Below, piece by piece: positions 7,473 to 14,971 of a stretch of 16,321 nt of DNA. The stretch covers positions 1 through 16,321 of the forward strand of contig CALLQH010000073.1 in assembly GCA_938014945.1 (NCBI GenBank), in the 5' to 3' direction. The notes beneath the pieces are model-generated. The model made no database searches. It was given only the letters and a program-made list of their open reading frames with translations, and had not been told where the DNA came from. Positions within the stretch are counted from its first letter, which is position 1. Each line of letters begins with the position of its first letter. Source of the stretch: an uncultured bacterium (GTDB taxonomy: Bacteria; Pseudomonadota; Alphaproteobacteria; SP197). The position numbers and the translations under genes were made by a program.

Positions 7473-9684
7473 ACGCGGGCAGCTGCCCACCCCTGACGAC
7501 ATCCTGGCGTTCATCGCCGAGAACCCGGGACGCGTCTCCAAGCGCGACATCGCCAAGGCCTTCGGCATCACCGGCAGCCATGCACGGGCCAAGCTCAAGG
7601 ACCTGCTGAAGGCGATGAAGGACGAGGGCCGGATCGGCCGCGTCGCGGGTCGCCGCCTGGAGGTCGCCGGGGACCTGCCCTCCGAGATGGCCGTCGAGAT
7701 CATCGACATCGACGACGACGGCCGCGCCATCGCCGAGCCGCTGATGTGGCACGGCGATACCCCTCCCCCGAAGATTCCCCTGGTGCCCGGCAGCGGCAAG
7801 CGCGGCGGCCCCGCCCCCGGCATCGGCGACCGCGCCTTCATCCAGGTGCGCCGCGACGGCGATGGCTGGGAAGGCCGCGTGCGCCGCCTGATGGAGGGCG
7901 AGTCCGAACAGATCGTCGGCGTCTATCGCCAGACCTCCGCGGGCGGGCGCATCATCCCCACGGACCGGCGCAAGGGCCGCGACTTCCACGCCCAGCTCAT
8001 GCCCGGCATCTCGCCCGAACATGGCGACCTGGTGCTTGCCGAACCGCTGCAGTCGCGCCGCTTCGGCCCCATCGAGGCGCGTGTCGTGCGCGTGCTGGGT
8101 TCCTTCGAGGATACGGATGCGGTCAGCCTGATCGCCATCGCCTCGGCGGGCATCCCGACGCACTTCGGCGAGGACGCCCTGCGTGAGGCCGCCGACGCAC
8201 GGCCCGTCACCAGCCCCGGCAAACGCGAGGACCTGCGCAGCATCCCGCTGGTCACGGTCGACGATGCCGATGCCCGCGATCACGACGATGCCGTCTGGGC
8301 CGAGCCGACGAAGGAGCACGGCGCGGCCTGGCATGCCATCGTCGCCATCGCCGATGTCGCCCACTACGTGCGCCCCGGCAGCGCGCTGGACCGCACCGCC
8401 TACCGGCGTGGCAATTCCTGCTACTTCCCCGACCGCGTCGTGCCGATGCTGCCCGAGCGGCTGTCGAACGATCTCTGCTCCCTGCGCCCCGGCGAGGACC
8501 GCGCCTGCATGGCGGTCCACCTGTGGCTCGGCAAGCATGGCGACCTGATCCGCTGGAAGTTCGTGCGCGGCTTCATGCGCTCGGCCGCGCGCCTGACCTA
8601 TGACGAGGTCCAGGCCCATGCCGACGGCGACCCGTGCGAGAAGACCAGCCAGCTTGCCGGCGACCTGATCGCCAACCTCTATGGCGTCTATGCCGCCCTG
8701 CGCGAGGCGCGCGATGCGCGCGGCGCCCTCGACATCGACCGGCCCGAGCGCAAGGTGCGCATGGAGGACGGCAAGATCGTCGAGATCGGCCTGCGCCACC
8801 GCCACGACAGCCACAAGATGATCGAGGAGCTGATGATCGCGGCCAATGTCGCGGCGGCCTCGGCCCTGGAGGAGCGCCATCACCCGGTGATGTACCGCAT
8901 CCACGACCAGCCCAGCGCCGAGAAGGCCGAGGGCCTGCGCGAGTACCTGCAGAGCATCGGCCTTTCCCTGCGCAAGTCGCCCCAGCTGCGGCCCGCGGAC
9001 TTCGCCCAGCTTCTGGAGCGGGCGGCCGAGAGCGAGTTCAAGGACGCGATCAACGAGACGGTGCTGCGCAGCCAGTCCCAGGCCGAATACGCGCCCGAGA
9101 ACATCGGCCACTTCGGCCTCGCCCTGCCCCGTTACGGCCACTTCACCTCGCCGATCCGGCGTTATGCCGACGTGCTGGTGCACCGCTCCCTGATCCGCGC
9201 CTTCCATCTGGGCGAAGGCGGCCTGCCCGATGATGCCGGCACGGAATTCGACAAGGTCGGCGTCCACATCACCGCAACCGAACGGCGCGCCATGCGGGCC
9301 GAGCGCGATGCCATGGACCGCTACCTCAGCGCCTATCTCGCCGAGCGCCTGGGCCAGACCATGACCGGGCGTATCACCTCGGTCGGCCGCTTCGGCGTTT
9401 TCGTGCGCCTGGACGAGACCATGGCCGACGGCCTGCTGCCCGCCCGCCGCCTGCCCGGCGGCCCCTTCCACACGGTCGAGGGACGCCAGCAGCTCCAGGG
9501 CAACGGCGTCGTCTATAGCCTGGGCGATCCGGTGACGGTGAAGCTGGTGGAAGCCGATCCCGTGCAGGCCTCGGTCGGCTTCGATCTCGTCGAGGGCGGC
9601 ACCGACGCGCCGAAATCACGCGGTCCGCGCCACGCTCCACGGCGCGATGCCAACCCGCCGCGCAGGGGCCGCAAGCGGCGCTGA
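7453..9684 (+). CDS. rnr: Ribonuclease R
   Basis: RNase R is a 3'-to-5' exoribonuclease that degrades structured RNA, including rRNA and mRNA, in the cytoplasm. The 743-residue product has a winged-helix N-terminus (about 13-70), cold-shock-like domains (about 80-245), the RNB catalytic domain (about 260-590) and an S1 domain (about 633-715). The catalytic acid cluster is intact: VDDADARDHDDAV (269-281). HFTSPIRRYADV (563-574) is the other RNB signature. The protein ends in a short Arg-rich tail. The ATG at 7453 lies inside topA, 20 bases before its stop. The nearest good purine-rich site (AAGGA, 7432-7436) is 16 bases upstream, longer than usual, so coupling to topA translation is likely. 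No other in-frame ATG or GTG fits better. Confidence 0.96.
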   Translation: MPQKRPERGQLPTPDDILAFIAENPGRVSKRDIAKAFGITGSHARAKLKDLLKAMKDEGRIGRVAGRRLEVAGDLPSEMAVEIIDIDDDGRAIAEPLMWHGDTPPPKIPLVPGSGKRGGPAPGIGDRAFIQVRRDGDGWEGRVRRLMEGESEQIVGVYRQTSAGGRIIPTDRRKGRDFHAQLMPGISPEHGDLVLAEPLQSRRFGPIEARVVRVLGSFEDTDAVSLIAIASAGIPTHFGEDALREAADARPVTSPGKREDLRSIPLVTVDDADARDHDDAVWAEPTKEHGAAWHAIVAIADVAHYVRPGSALDRTAYRRGNSCYFPDRVVPMLPERLSNDLCSLRPGEDRACMAVHLWLGKHGDLIRWKFVRGFMRSAARLTYDEVQAHADGDPCEKTSQLAGDLIANLYGVYAALREARDARGALDIDRPERKVRMEDGKIVEIGLRHRHDSHKMIEELMIAANVAAASALEERHHPVMYRIHDQPSAEKAEGLREYLQSIGLSLRKSPQLRPADFAQLLERAAESEFKDAINETVLRSQSQAEYAPENIGHFGLALPRYGHFTSPIRRYADVLVHRSLIRAFHLGEGGLPDDAGTEFDKVGVHITATERRAMRAERDAMDRYLSAYLAERLGQTMTGRITSVGRFGVFVRLDETMADGLLPARRLPGGPFHTVEGRQQLQGNGVVYSLGDPVTVKLVEADPVQASVGFDLVEGGTDAPKSRGPRHAPRRDANPPRRGRKRR

Positions 9685-9694
9685 ACGCAGCCGA

Positions 9695-9723
9695 TTGGCC
9701 GACGCGAACTTTCACGCTATCCT
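9695..9723 (+). promoter_or_regulatory. Probable promoter of the 89-residue protein gene
   Basis: TTGGCC (9695-9700) and TATCCT (9718-9723) are separated by exactly 17 bases in the only sizeable gap after rnr. They would give a transcript starting near 9730, about 40 bases before the ATG at 9770. A GATTC site (the GANTC methylation type of alphaproteobacteria) lies at 9753-9757. The -35 matches only moderately, so this is tentative. Confidence 0.4.
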
Positions 9724-9769
9724 GTGGACAAGTGGGTTGTTCGACCCGCGACGATTCAGGGGGCATATC

Positions 9770-10039
9770 ATGGCGGCAGAAGCTGCGCTCGATCAGGAGC
9801 GGCGCACCGACGTTGCGCGACCCACGGTGGCCCAGCGCCGCTGGCTCGAACGTGGCCGCGATCAGGCCGGCGGCAAGCTGCCCCTGTTCGACGAGGACGG
9901 CCGCGACATCGATGCGCGCACGATCAAGAGCTGCATCCGCCAGGGCTGGGCCGAGCCCTGGATCGCCAATCCGATCAAGCCGGACTGGCTGGTCTGCCGC
10001 CTGACTGCCGCCGGCCGCGAGATGCTGGAACGCGACTAG
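9770..10039 (+). CDS. Small protein of unknown function downstream of rnr
   Basis: I do not recognise this 89-residue protein. The ATG at 9770 is chosen over an open frame extending to 9647 because a strong AGGGGG site lies six bases upstream and the longer form would run back into rnr. The protein is soluble and charged, with no signal peptide or membrane helix. The first 35 residues are rich in Arg and acidic residues. The second half (about 50-88) contains three tryptophans (W60, W64, W73) and ends LTAAGREMLERD. That ending resembles the wing and last helix of winged-helix proteins, so a small nucleic-acid-binding or adaptor role is possible but unproven. It is followed by a convergent gene 15 bases away. 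Coding is supported by the ribosome binding site and by codon use like its neighbours. Confidence 0.75.
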   Translation: MAAEAALDQERRTDVARPTVAQRRWLERGRDQAGGKLPLFDEDGRDIDARTIKSCIRQGWAEPWIANPIKPDWLVCRLTAAGREMLERD

Positions 10040-10054
10040 GCGATCCCTGCCCGC

Positions 10055-10696
10055 TCAGTCCGGCGGAATCTCTCCGCCGAAGTGCTGCCAGAATTCCACC
10101 GTCGAGTTGCGGTGCGGGAACGGCCCATCGGGCACGGCCACGCCGAGGAAGCCGCATAGCGGCTCCCAGCCCTGCGCCACGTCGAACACCAGCAGACGCT
10201 CCGGCGCGATGGCTTCGCGGACATCCTTCTCACGCTTGCGGTAGGCCGCCAATGCGATCTCGCGATCAAGGGCATGGCCCGAGAACGTCCGCTCGACAAT
10301 CAGCTCGTTGGCCGCTTCGGCCATGGCGGCGATATGGGGCGGCATGGGCAGGTTGTGGCGGTGCTTGAAGAACTTTCCGATCGTCTGGGAATAGCTCTTC
10401 CACCACGATTCCTCCGGCCGGACGCTGAGCAACACCTTGGCATCGGGAAACGCCTGCGCCAGCTCGCGCCAGACATGGGCGCCGGGCCAGTCGACCTGCG
10501 CGGCATAACCCGCGAAGACGGCGCTCCAGTCGACCGGCCTGTCGGCCGCGATCGCCTGCCAGTGGGCGACCTGATCCGGGTTGGCGAAGACCTCTTCCAT
10601 GTGGTGGCAGGGCGCGAAGCCGAGCTGCTCCAGCGCGGCTTTGAGGGAAGACGTACCGGTGCGTCCGAAACCGGGTCCGATGATCGACAGCGCCAT
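10055..10696 (-). CDS. Sulfotransferase-family protein
   Basis: The 213-residue product belongs to the PAPS-dependent sulfotransferase-like family seen in many bacteria and eukaryotes (the type Pfam calls Sulfotransfer_4). The phosphosulfate-binding loop is GFGRTGTSSLK (9-19). A second nucleotide-binding segment follows at about 90-101 (LSVRPEESWWKS), with Arg93 and Ser101 in plausible 3'-phosphate-binding positions. A family-typical PLCGFLGV segment and PFPHRNS lie near the end. The start at 10696 is preferred to an upstream ATG at 10732 because GAGG sits seven bases before it and the protein then begins directly at the first strand. The acceptor is unknown. It is the only metabolic gene on the minus strand in this region and is convergent with the 89-residue protein gene, so it is expressed separately and may be a later insertion in the gene order. 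Confidence 0.85.
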   Translation of the reverse strand: MALSIIGPGFGRTGTSSLKAALEQLGFAPCHHMEEVFANPDQVAHWQAIAADRPVDWSAVFAGYAAQVDWPGAHVWRELAQAFPDAKVLLSVRPEESWWKSYSQTIGKFFKHRHNLPMPPHIAAMAEAANELIVERTFSGHALDREIALAAYRKREKDVREAIAPERLLVFDVAQGWEPLCGFLGVAVPDGPFPHRNSTVEFWQHFGGEIPPD

Positions 10697-10758
10697 AGCC
10701 TTGCCTCGCGTTGTGATGACGATTTCACACATTGTTTCAGTGACTTAAGGCCAGTGTC

Positions 10759-10775
10759 GCGCCCTCACCGGGCGC
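10759..10775. repeat. Short perfect inverted repeat between divergent genes
   Basis: GCGCCC (10759-10764) and GGGCGC (10770-10775) form a perfect six-base inverted repeat around a five-base centre, between the sulfotransferase and Nudix genes. It could be an operator or RNA hairpin; in GC-rich DNA it may also be chance. Confidence 0.35.
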
Positions 10776-10779
10776 CGTA

Positions 10780-10833
10780 CAGCCCCGCCACGAAATATTC
10801 ATGCCTGCACCTCTGACCCGGACTGCGGGGCTG
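10780..10833. repeat. Nine-base inverted repeat in the Nudix gene leader
   Basis: CAGCCCCGC (10780-10788) is the exact reverse complement of GCGGGGCTG (10825-10833), with 36 bases between the arms. In RNA this would fold into a stem just before the upstream candidate ATG at 10839, covering its GGGG purine run. The loop is AT-richer than its surroundings (AAATATTCAT). The role is unknown; leader regulation is a possibility. Confidence 0.45.
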
Positions 10834-10898
10834 GACAAATGACCGGCCAGACCGGAGCATGCGCCTCCCGTCACAATCCCAGCCTATCGGACGTTCCC

Positions 10899-11591
10899 AT
10901 GAGCGAGGACACCCGCCGCCCCGTGAAGCCGCGCAACGCCGCCAGCGTTGTGCTGATCCGCGGCAGCGCCGACAAGGCCGAGGTGCTGATGGGCCGCCGC
11001 CGCAAGCGCGCGAGTTTCCTGCCCAACATCTATGTCTTCCCCGGTGGCCGGGTCGATGCCATGGACCGCCATGTGCCGCGCGATCTGGCGTTCCACCCCG
11101 AGGCCGAGCGGCTGATCCGCAAGCACGCGCCGGCCACCGCGCCTCTGCCGCTGGCCATCGCGGCGCTGCGCGAGACCTTCGAGGAAACCGGCTATCTGAT
11201 CGCCCGCGATGCGCCGGAGGGGGCACTCGACGGCCTGCCCGCGACGCCGTTCTGGGATGCCTTCCGTGCCGAATCGGCCCTGCCCGATCTTGCCCGCATG
11301 CACTACATCGCCCGCGCGCTGACACCAACCTCCTCGCACAAGCGTTTCAACACGCGCTTCTTCATGGTCGATGCCAACCAGGCGCGCGGCGCCCTGATCG
11401 ACGAGGGCGAGCTGGAGGACCTGCACTGGGTGGCGCTCGACAAGGCCCACCGCCTGCCCATCGTCGACGTGACGGAGTTCGTGCTCAACCGCGCGCGCCA
11501 GCGCTGGGCCGACCATGCCGCCGGCAAGCGCCAGGAAAGCGTTCCCTTCCTGCGTTACCTGGGAGGGCGTCAGCGGATCGAAAATGGCTGA
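10899..11591 (+). CDS. Nudix hydrolase with an insertion in the Nudix box
   Basis: Nudix enzymes cleave a nucleoside diphosphate linked to another group. This 230-residue protein shows FPGG (47-50) and REtfEEtGyl (91-100, with R91, E92, E95, E96 and G98), the metal-binding core. About 27 extra residues separate the first glycines from the REUxEE part, compared with the standard 23-residue box. Such an insertion is known in NUDT19-type (coenzyme A diphosphatase-like) proteins, so a CoA or acyl-CoA substrate is a reasonable guess only. ATG at 10899 (GGA seven bases before) is preferred; an in-frame ATG at 10839 would add 20 residues that do not look like part of the fold. The 3' end overlaps the MFS gene start by 8 bases, implying a two-gene operon. 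Confidence 0.88.
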   Translation: MSEDTRRPVKPRNAASVVLIRGSADKAEVLMGRRRKRASFLPNIYVFPGGRVDAMDRHVPRDLAFHPEAERLIRKHAPATAPLPLAIAALRETFEETGYLIARDAPEGALDGLPATPFWDAFRAESALPDLARMHYIARALTPTSSHKRFNTRFFMVDANQARGALIDEGELEDLHWVALDKAHRLPIVDVTEFVLNRARQRWADHAAGKRQESVPFLRYLGGRQRIENG

Positions 11592-12807
11592 GCTCGATCT
11601 TTCGCCCCGCGACCGGATGCGCTGTCTGATCGCGCTGATCGGCGCGCTCTCGGTCGTCTCCACGCTGAGTTCCCTGATGTGGCCGATCCTGTCGGAGGCC
11701 CTGCGCAACCGCGGCTGGGACGAGACCATGATCGGCGTCAACGCCGCCGCGCAGTTCGGCGGCATCGTCGTGGTCGCCCTGCTGGTGACGCGCATCATTC
11801 CCCGCCTGGGCTTCTACCGCACCATCGTCACCGGCCTTTCGGTCGCAGCCCTAATGCTGGTGCTGCTCGGCCTCCTGCGCGACTACTGGGCCTGGTTCGT
11901 GCTGCGCTTCCTGATGGGCATGGGCATCTCCCTGCTCTTCACTGCCGGCGACACATGGGTCAACTCCATCGTCGAGGACAAGGTGCGCGGCCGCTGGCTG
12001 GGCATCTACAGCACCGTCGGCATGGCCGGCTGGGCGGTGGGGCCGATCATGGGCTCCCAGATGGACCCGGAAAGCTGGTGGCCCTTCATCGCCGGCCTGA
12101 TCGCCATCACCATCGCCACCTTCATGCTGCTTCCAACCCGGCGCATCGACATCAAGCTCAGCACCCATGCCGACCACGACCCCGGAAAGGGCCGGATGAT
12201 CGCCGTCTTCATCCTGGCGCCCACAGTGCTGCTTTCCTCGGCCATGTTCGGCATCGTCGAAGGCAGCGTGCAGTCGTTCGCCCACCTCTACACCATGGAC
12301 CTGCTGGGCGAGCAGTTCCGGCATGTCGGCTACGCCGTGATCTGGGTCGCCTCGGTGGGCGCGATCTTCTTCCAGTTCCCCATCGGCCTGCTCGCCGACC
12401 GCATGGACCGGGGCTGGCTGCTGGTGATCTGCGTCGGCGTGCTCTTTCTGATGGTCTGCCTGCTGCCGGTGCTGATCGGCTTCGGGGCCGATCCCTGGTA
12501 CTCCCCCGGTGCGCTGGGCCTGTGGGCCTCGCTTTCCCTGTGGGGCGGCGCCATGGGCGCGATCTTCACGGTCGGCATCACCCTGCTGGGCGAGCGATTC
12601 CGCGGCGTCGAGCTGGTGGCGGCCAACGCCATCTTCTCCGTGCTTTTCGGCATGGGCGGGTTGATCGGGCCGTTCATCGTCGGTTCGGCCATGGAGCACC
12701 TCGGCTCGCGCGGCTATCCTGCCGCCCTGGCGGTCACGGTGCTCGCCTACCTGCTGTTTGCCGCCTACCGTCAGTACCTGCGCACGGGATTGCGCCGTCG
12801 CGCTTGA
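11584..12807 (+). CDS. MFS transporter (YcaD-like)
   Basis: This 407-residue protein is a 12-helix major facilitator superfamily permease of the inner membrane. The ATG at 11584 overlaps the Nudix stop (ATGGCTGA) and gives a short cytosolic N-terminus before the first helix at about residue 14; an earlier in-frame start would lie deep inside the Nudix gene. The first half carries DTWVNS (123-128), then RGRWLGIYSTVGMAGWAVGP (135-154) after helix 4, similar to the EsWLN...RGR segment of YcaD-like transporters. The second half has GLLADRMDRG, the MFS loop motif, between two helices. The substrate is not identifiable. The coupling to a Nudix gene is, to my knowledge, seen in related genomes but does not reveal the substrate. 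Confidence 0.9.
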   Translation: MAELDLSPRDRMRCLIALIGALSVVSTLSSLMWPILSEALRNRGWDETMIGVNAAAQFGGIVVVALLVTRIIPRLGFYRTIVTGLSVAALMLVLLGLLRDYWAWFVLRFLMGMGISLLFTAGDTWVNSIVEDKVRGRWLGIYSTVGMAGWAVGPIMGSQMDPESWWPFIAGLIAITIATFMLLPTRRIDIKLSTHADHDPGKGRMIAVFILAPTVLLSSAMFGIVEGSVQSFAHLYTMDLLGEQFRHVGYAVIWVASVGAIFFQFPIGLLADRMDRGWLLVICVGVLFLMVCLLPVLIGFGADPWYSPGALGLWASLSLWGGAMGAIFTVGITLLGERFRGVELVAANAIFSVLFGMGGLIGPFIVGSAMEHLGSRGYPAALAVTVLAYLLFAAYRQYLRTGLRRRA

Positions 12808-12831
12808 CTTGGGGCCAGCGGCGGCTATGTT
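12803..12831 (+). promoter_or_regulatory. Promoter of rpmG
   Basis: CTTGACT (12803-12809) and CTATGTT (12825-12831) fit the alphaproteobacterial housekeeping pattern CTTGAC plus CTATnnT, with 16 bases between TTGACT and TATGTT. The -35 overlaps the stop codon of the MFS gene. The start of transcription would fall near 12838, about 27 bases before the rpmG ATG. This is the best promoter match in the window. Confidence 0.7.
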
Positions 12832-12864
12832 CCCCCTCCAAATCAGCCCCAGGACACAGGTCTC

Positions 12865-13032
12865 ATGGCCAAACCCACGACTATTCTGGTCAAGCTCGAG
12901 AGCACGGCCGACACCGGTTACTACTATGTGACCAAGAAGAATCCCCGGACGCAGACCGAGAAGATGGTCTTCCGCAAGTACGATCCCGTCGCGCGCAAGC
13001 ACGTCGAGTTCAAGGAAACCAAGCTGAAGTAG
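12865..13032 (+). CDS. rpmG: 50S ribosomal protein L33
   Basis: This 55-residue basic protein is L33 of the large ribosomal subunit. It begins MAKPTTILVKLESTADTGYY, continues VTKKNPRTQTEKMVFRKYDP, and ends KHVEFKETKLK, matching the family from end to end. It has no cysteine, so it is the zinc-independent form, which is normal for proteobacteria. The ATG at 12865 has AGG-rich sequence just upstream and its own promoter at 12803-12831. A hairpin with a T-run lies behind it. It is a single-gene unit between the MFS gene and the convergent pleD. Confidence 0.97.
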   Translation: MAKPTTILVKLESTADTGYYYVTKKNPRTQTEKMVFRKYDPVARKHVEFKETKLK

Positions 13033-13040
13033 GTTCTGCC

Positions 13041-13055
13041 GGGCGCCCTGCGCCC
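13041..13055 (+). other. GC hairpin just after rpmG
   Basis: GGGCGC (13041-13046) and GCGCCC (13050-13055) can pair around a three-base loop, eight bases after the rpmG stop. No T-run follows. It may protect the mRNA end or pause polymerase ahead of the hairpin at 13087; on its own it is not a classical terminator. Confidence 0.4.
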
Positions 13056-13086
13056 TGCCGGTTCCAATGCTATGGCCCTGCCATCC

Positions 13087-13118
13087 AGCGGCGTCGCATC
13101 AGCGGCGCCGCTTTTGGT
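13087..13118 (+). terminator. Probable rho-independent terminator of rpmG
   Basis: AGCGGCG (13087-13093) pairs with CGCCGCT (13106-13112) around a 12-base loop, directly followed by TTTTGG then TTT. An alternative fold is the palindrome AGCGGCGCCGCT at 13101-13112. The T-rich side is only on the plus strand, so it serves rpmG and would not end pleD transcripts, whose stop lies just beyond at 13122. Confidence 0.6.
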
Positions 13119-13121
13119 TTG

Positions 13122-14498
13122 TCAGGCCTCGACCCCAGCGGCCAGGACGCGGTTGCGGCCCGCTCCCTTGGCCTTGTAGAGCGCATCGTCAGCGGCGCGG
13201 AACAGCGCATCGGGCGTGCTCACCTCGGGCGACATCGCGGCGACACCGATGCTGATCGTGATGGGCAGCTGCGGGTTGCCCTCGCCTGCCGGAAAGGGCG
13301 AATCGCCGATCGCCTGACGCAGGCGTTCGGCAACGGCGCAGGCCACCGTGATATCGGTTTCCGGCATCACGACGACGAACTCCTCGCCGCCATAGCGGGC
13401 CGCCAGATCCGTCGAGCGCGTCGCCTGAAGCATGCGGCGGCCCAGTTCGACCAGCACGAGATCGCCCGAGGCGTGGCCATAGGTGTCGTTCACCGCCTTG
13501 AAGTGATCGACATCGAGGACCATCAGCGACAGCGCCTTGCCCGTGGACTGGGCGCGCTCGAACTCCCGCGCCAGATAGGTCGTCAGGTAGCGCCGGTTGT
13601 GCAGACGCGTCAGTTCGTCCAGCGTCGCCATGGAGACGCTGGTCTCGATGTCGGAGCGCAGGCGGTCCTGATAGTGCTTGCGCCGGACCTGCATGCGCAC
13701 GCGGGCGATCAGCTCGTTGCGGTCGACCGGGGCCATCACATAGTCGGTCACGCCCAAGTCCAGGGCCTTGGCCAGACGTTCCAGATCGCCGTCCTCGATC
13801 AGCACCAGGATCGGCACCATGCGCGTGGCCGGCCGGCTGCGCAGCTGGGAGGCGACCCGCAGCCCGTCGATATCCTCCAGCGACAGGCTGATGATGATGA
13901 CGGCGTAGTCGCCGGTCTCGGCCTTGCGCAGGGCATCGCTTTCGGTGGTGACGACATCGACATGGTGATGGTCCTGCAGCGCCTCGGCCATGTACCGCGC
14001 GCGGGAATCGAAATCCTCCAGCAGCAGGACGCGGGCGCCCTCCACCGGCTCGCCCCAGCGCAGGGCGCGCTCGCCCAGCGCGGCGCCGTCGTTGACGCCC
14101 AGCCGCAGGCGAAGTTCGTCAAAGGTGACCTTGAAACGCAGCAGGGAGCGCACGCGCGAAAACAGCGCCAGATCATCGACCGGCTTGGTCAGAAAGTCGT
14201 CGGCGCCGGCCTCCAGGCCCACGACCCGGTCGGCGGTGTCGGAAAGCGCGGTCACCATGACGATGGGGATGTGCATGGTCTCGGGCTGCTCGCGCAGGTG
14301 GCGGCAGACCTCATAGCCGTCCATGTCGGGCATCATGACATCGAGCAGGATGAGATCGGGGCGTTCTTCCACGGCCATGCGAATGGCTTCTGCCCCGCCC
14401 CTGGCGGTCAGAACATCGTAGTACTCGCTCGTCAGCTTGGCTTCGAGAAGCTTCACATTGAGCGGCTGATCATCGACGACGAGAATTCTGCCGGTCAT
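13122..14498 (-). CDS. pleD: Response regulator diguanylate cyclase PleD
   Basis: PleD makes cyclic di-GMP from two GTP when phosphorylated, driving the motile-to-sessile change and pole development in alphaproteobacteria. The 458-residue protein has three domains. The first receiver (about 3-120) has acids D9 and D10, phospho-acceptor D53, T83 and K105. The second, adaptor receiver (about 154-272) has S204 where an Asp would be, so it is not phosphorylated, as in PleD. The GGDEF domain (about 290-455) has GGEEF at 370-374 and the inhibitory product-binding site RSTD at 361-364, exactly five residues before it. The layout and length fit Caulobacter PleD. It starts 12 bases after the divK stop, without a strong ribosome binding site of its own, so it is probably translated in coupling with divK. 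Confidence 0.96.
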   Translation of the reverse strand: MTGRILVVDDQPLNVKLLEAKLTSEYYDVLTARGGAEAIRMAVEERPDLILLDVMMPDMDGYEVCRHLREQPETMHIPIVMVTALSDTADRVVGLEAGADDFLTKPVDDLALFSRVRSLLRFKVTFDELRLRLGVNDGAALGERALRWGEPVEGARVLLLEDFDSRARYMAEALQDHHHVDVVTTESDALRKAETGDYAVIIISLSLEDIDGLRVASQLRSRPATRMVPILVLIEDGDLERLAKALDLGVTDYVMAPVDRNELIARVRMQVRRKHYQDRLRSDIETSVSMATLDELTRLHNRRYLTTYLAREFERAQSTGKALSLMVLDVDHFKAVNDTYGHASGDLVLVELGRRMLQATRSTDLAARYGGEEFVVVMPETDITVACAVAERLRQAIGDSPFPAGEGNPQLPITISIGVAAMSPEVSTPDALFRAADDALYKAKGAGRNRVLAAGVEA

Positions 14499-14510
14499 GA
14501 CAACAACGCA

Positions 14511-14876
14511 CTACCCCAGGAAACGCTTAACCGTCTCAAGAAACTGATGCACCGAGATCGGCTTTGCGATGTAGGCGTCGCAGCCGACGTTCAGCACCTT
14601 CTCCTCGTCGCCCTTCATGGCGAGCGCCGTGACGGCCACGACGGGGATGTGCTTGGTCAGATCCTCGGCCTTGATCCACTGCGTGACGTCCAGACCGGAC
14701 GCTTCCGGAAGCTGCACGTCCATGATGATGAGATCCGGCAGCTTTTCCTTGGCGATGCGAAAGGCTTCTTCGCCGTTGAACGCCTGAAGAACGGCAAAAC
14801 CGTTGGCGTCGAGAAGGTCGTTGAAGAGCTTCATGTTGAGCTCGTTGTCCTCGACGATGAGAACAGTCTTGGCCAT
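14511..14876 (-). CDS. divK: Single-domain cell-cycle response regulator DivK
   Basis: DivK is a stand-alone receiver that, when phosphorylated, acts on histidine kinases of the DivJ/PleC/DivL network and so on CtrA activity, setting division asymmetry. The 121-residue protein has the acidic pair E9 and D10, the phospho-acceptor D53 (IIMDVQLPE), the T of AVTALA and the K of AKP. There is no output domain. The ATG at 14876 is favoured because AGGAG lies three bases upstream; an upstream ATG at 14918 would add 14 poorly structured residues. It is the first gene of a divK-pleD operon, the known order in Caulobacter and relatives. The kinases PleC and DivJ are not in the window. Confidence 0.95.
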   Translation of the reverse strand: MAKTVLIVEDNELNMKLFNDLLDANGFAVLQAFNGEEAFRIAKEKLPDLIIMDVQLPEASGLDVTQWIKAEDLTKHIPVVAVTALAMKGDEEKVLNVGCDAYIAKPISVHQFLETVKRFLG

Positions 14877-14971
14877 AGGCTCCTCGCGCTGCTGCGAACC
14901 GTGTCGATTGGGGAGCATTCCGGACGCCCCTGATCCCCGGACGCCACGGTCACTTGCACCTGCGGCCTTTT

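Noticed and set aside
4326..7841. Very long open frame (over 1,100 codons) on the minus strand opposite topA
   Set aside because: It lies antisense to the clearly identified dprA end, topA and rnr start. Its translation is compositionally odd and has no recognisable domain. In GC-rich coding DNA such frames arise from codon bias on the other strand.
7369..9471. Long minus-strand open frame (700 codons) opposite rnr
   Set aside because: It is a shadow of rnr, with a His/Gly/Ala/Asp-rich sequence and no family motif. rnr itself has all its catalytic residues.
9668..9679. GCCGC-AA-GCGGC hairpin at the 3' end of rnr
   Set aside because: It lies inside the Arg-rich coding tail, has a two-base loop and no T-run; it is better explained by coding sequence.
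11679..14933. Plus-strand open frame of 1,084 codons crossing the MFS gene, rpmG, pleD and divK
   Set aside because: It runs in the wrong frame through rpmG and antisense through pleD and divK, so it cannot be a real gene alongside these well-supported ones.
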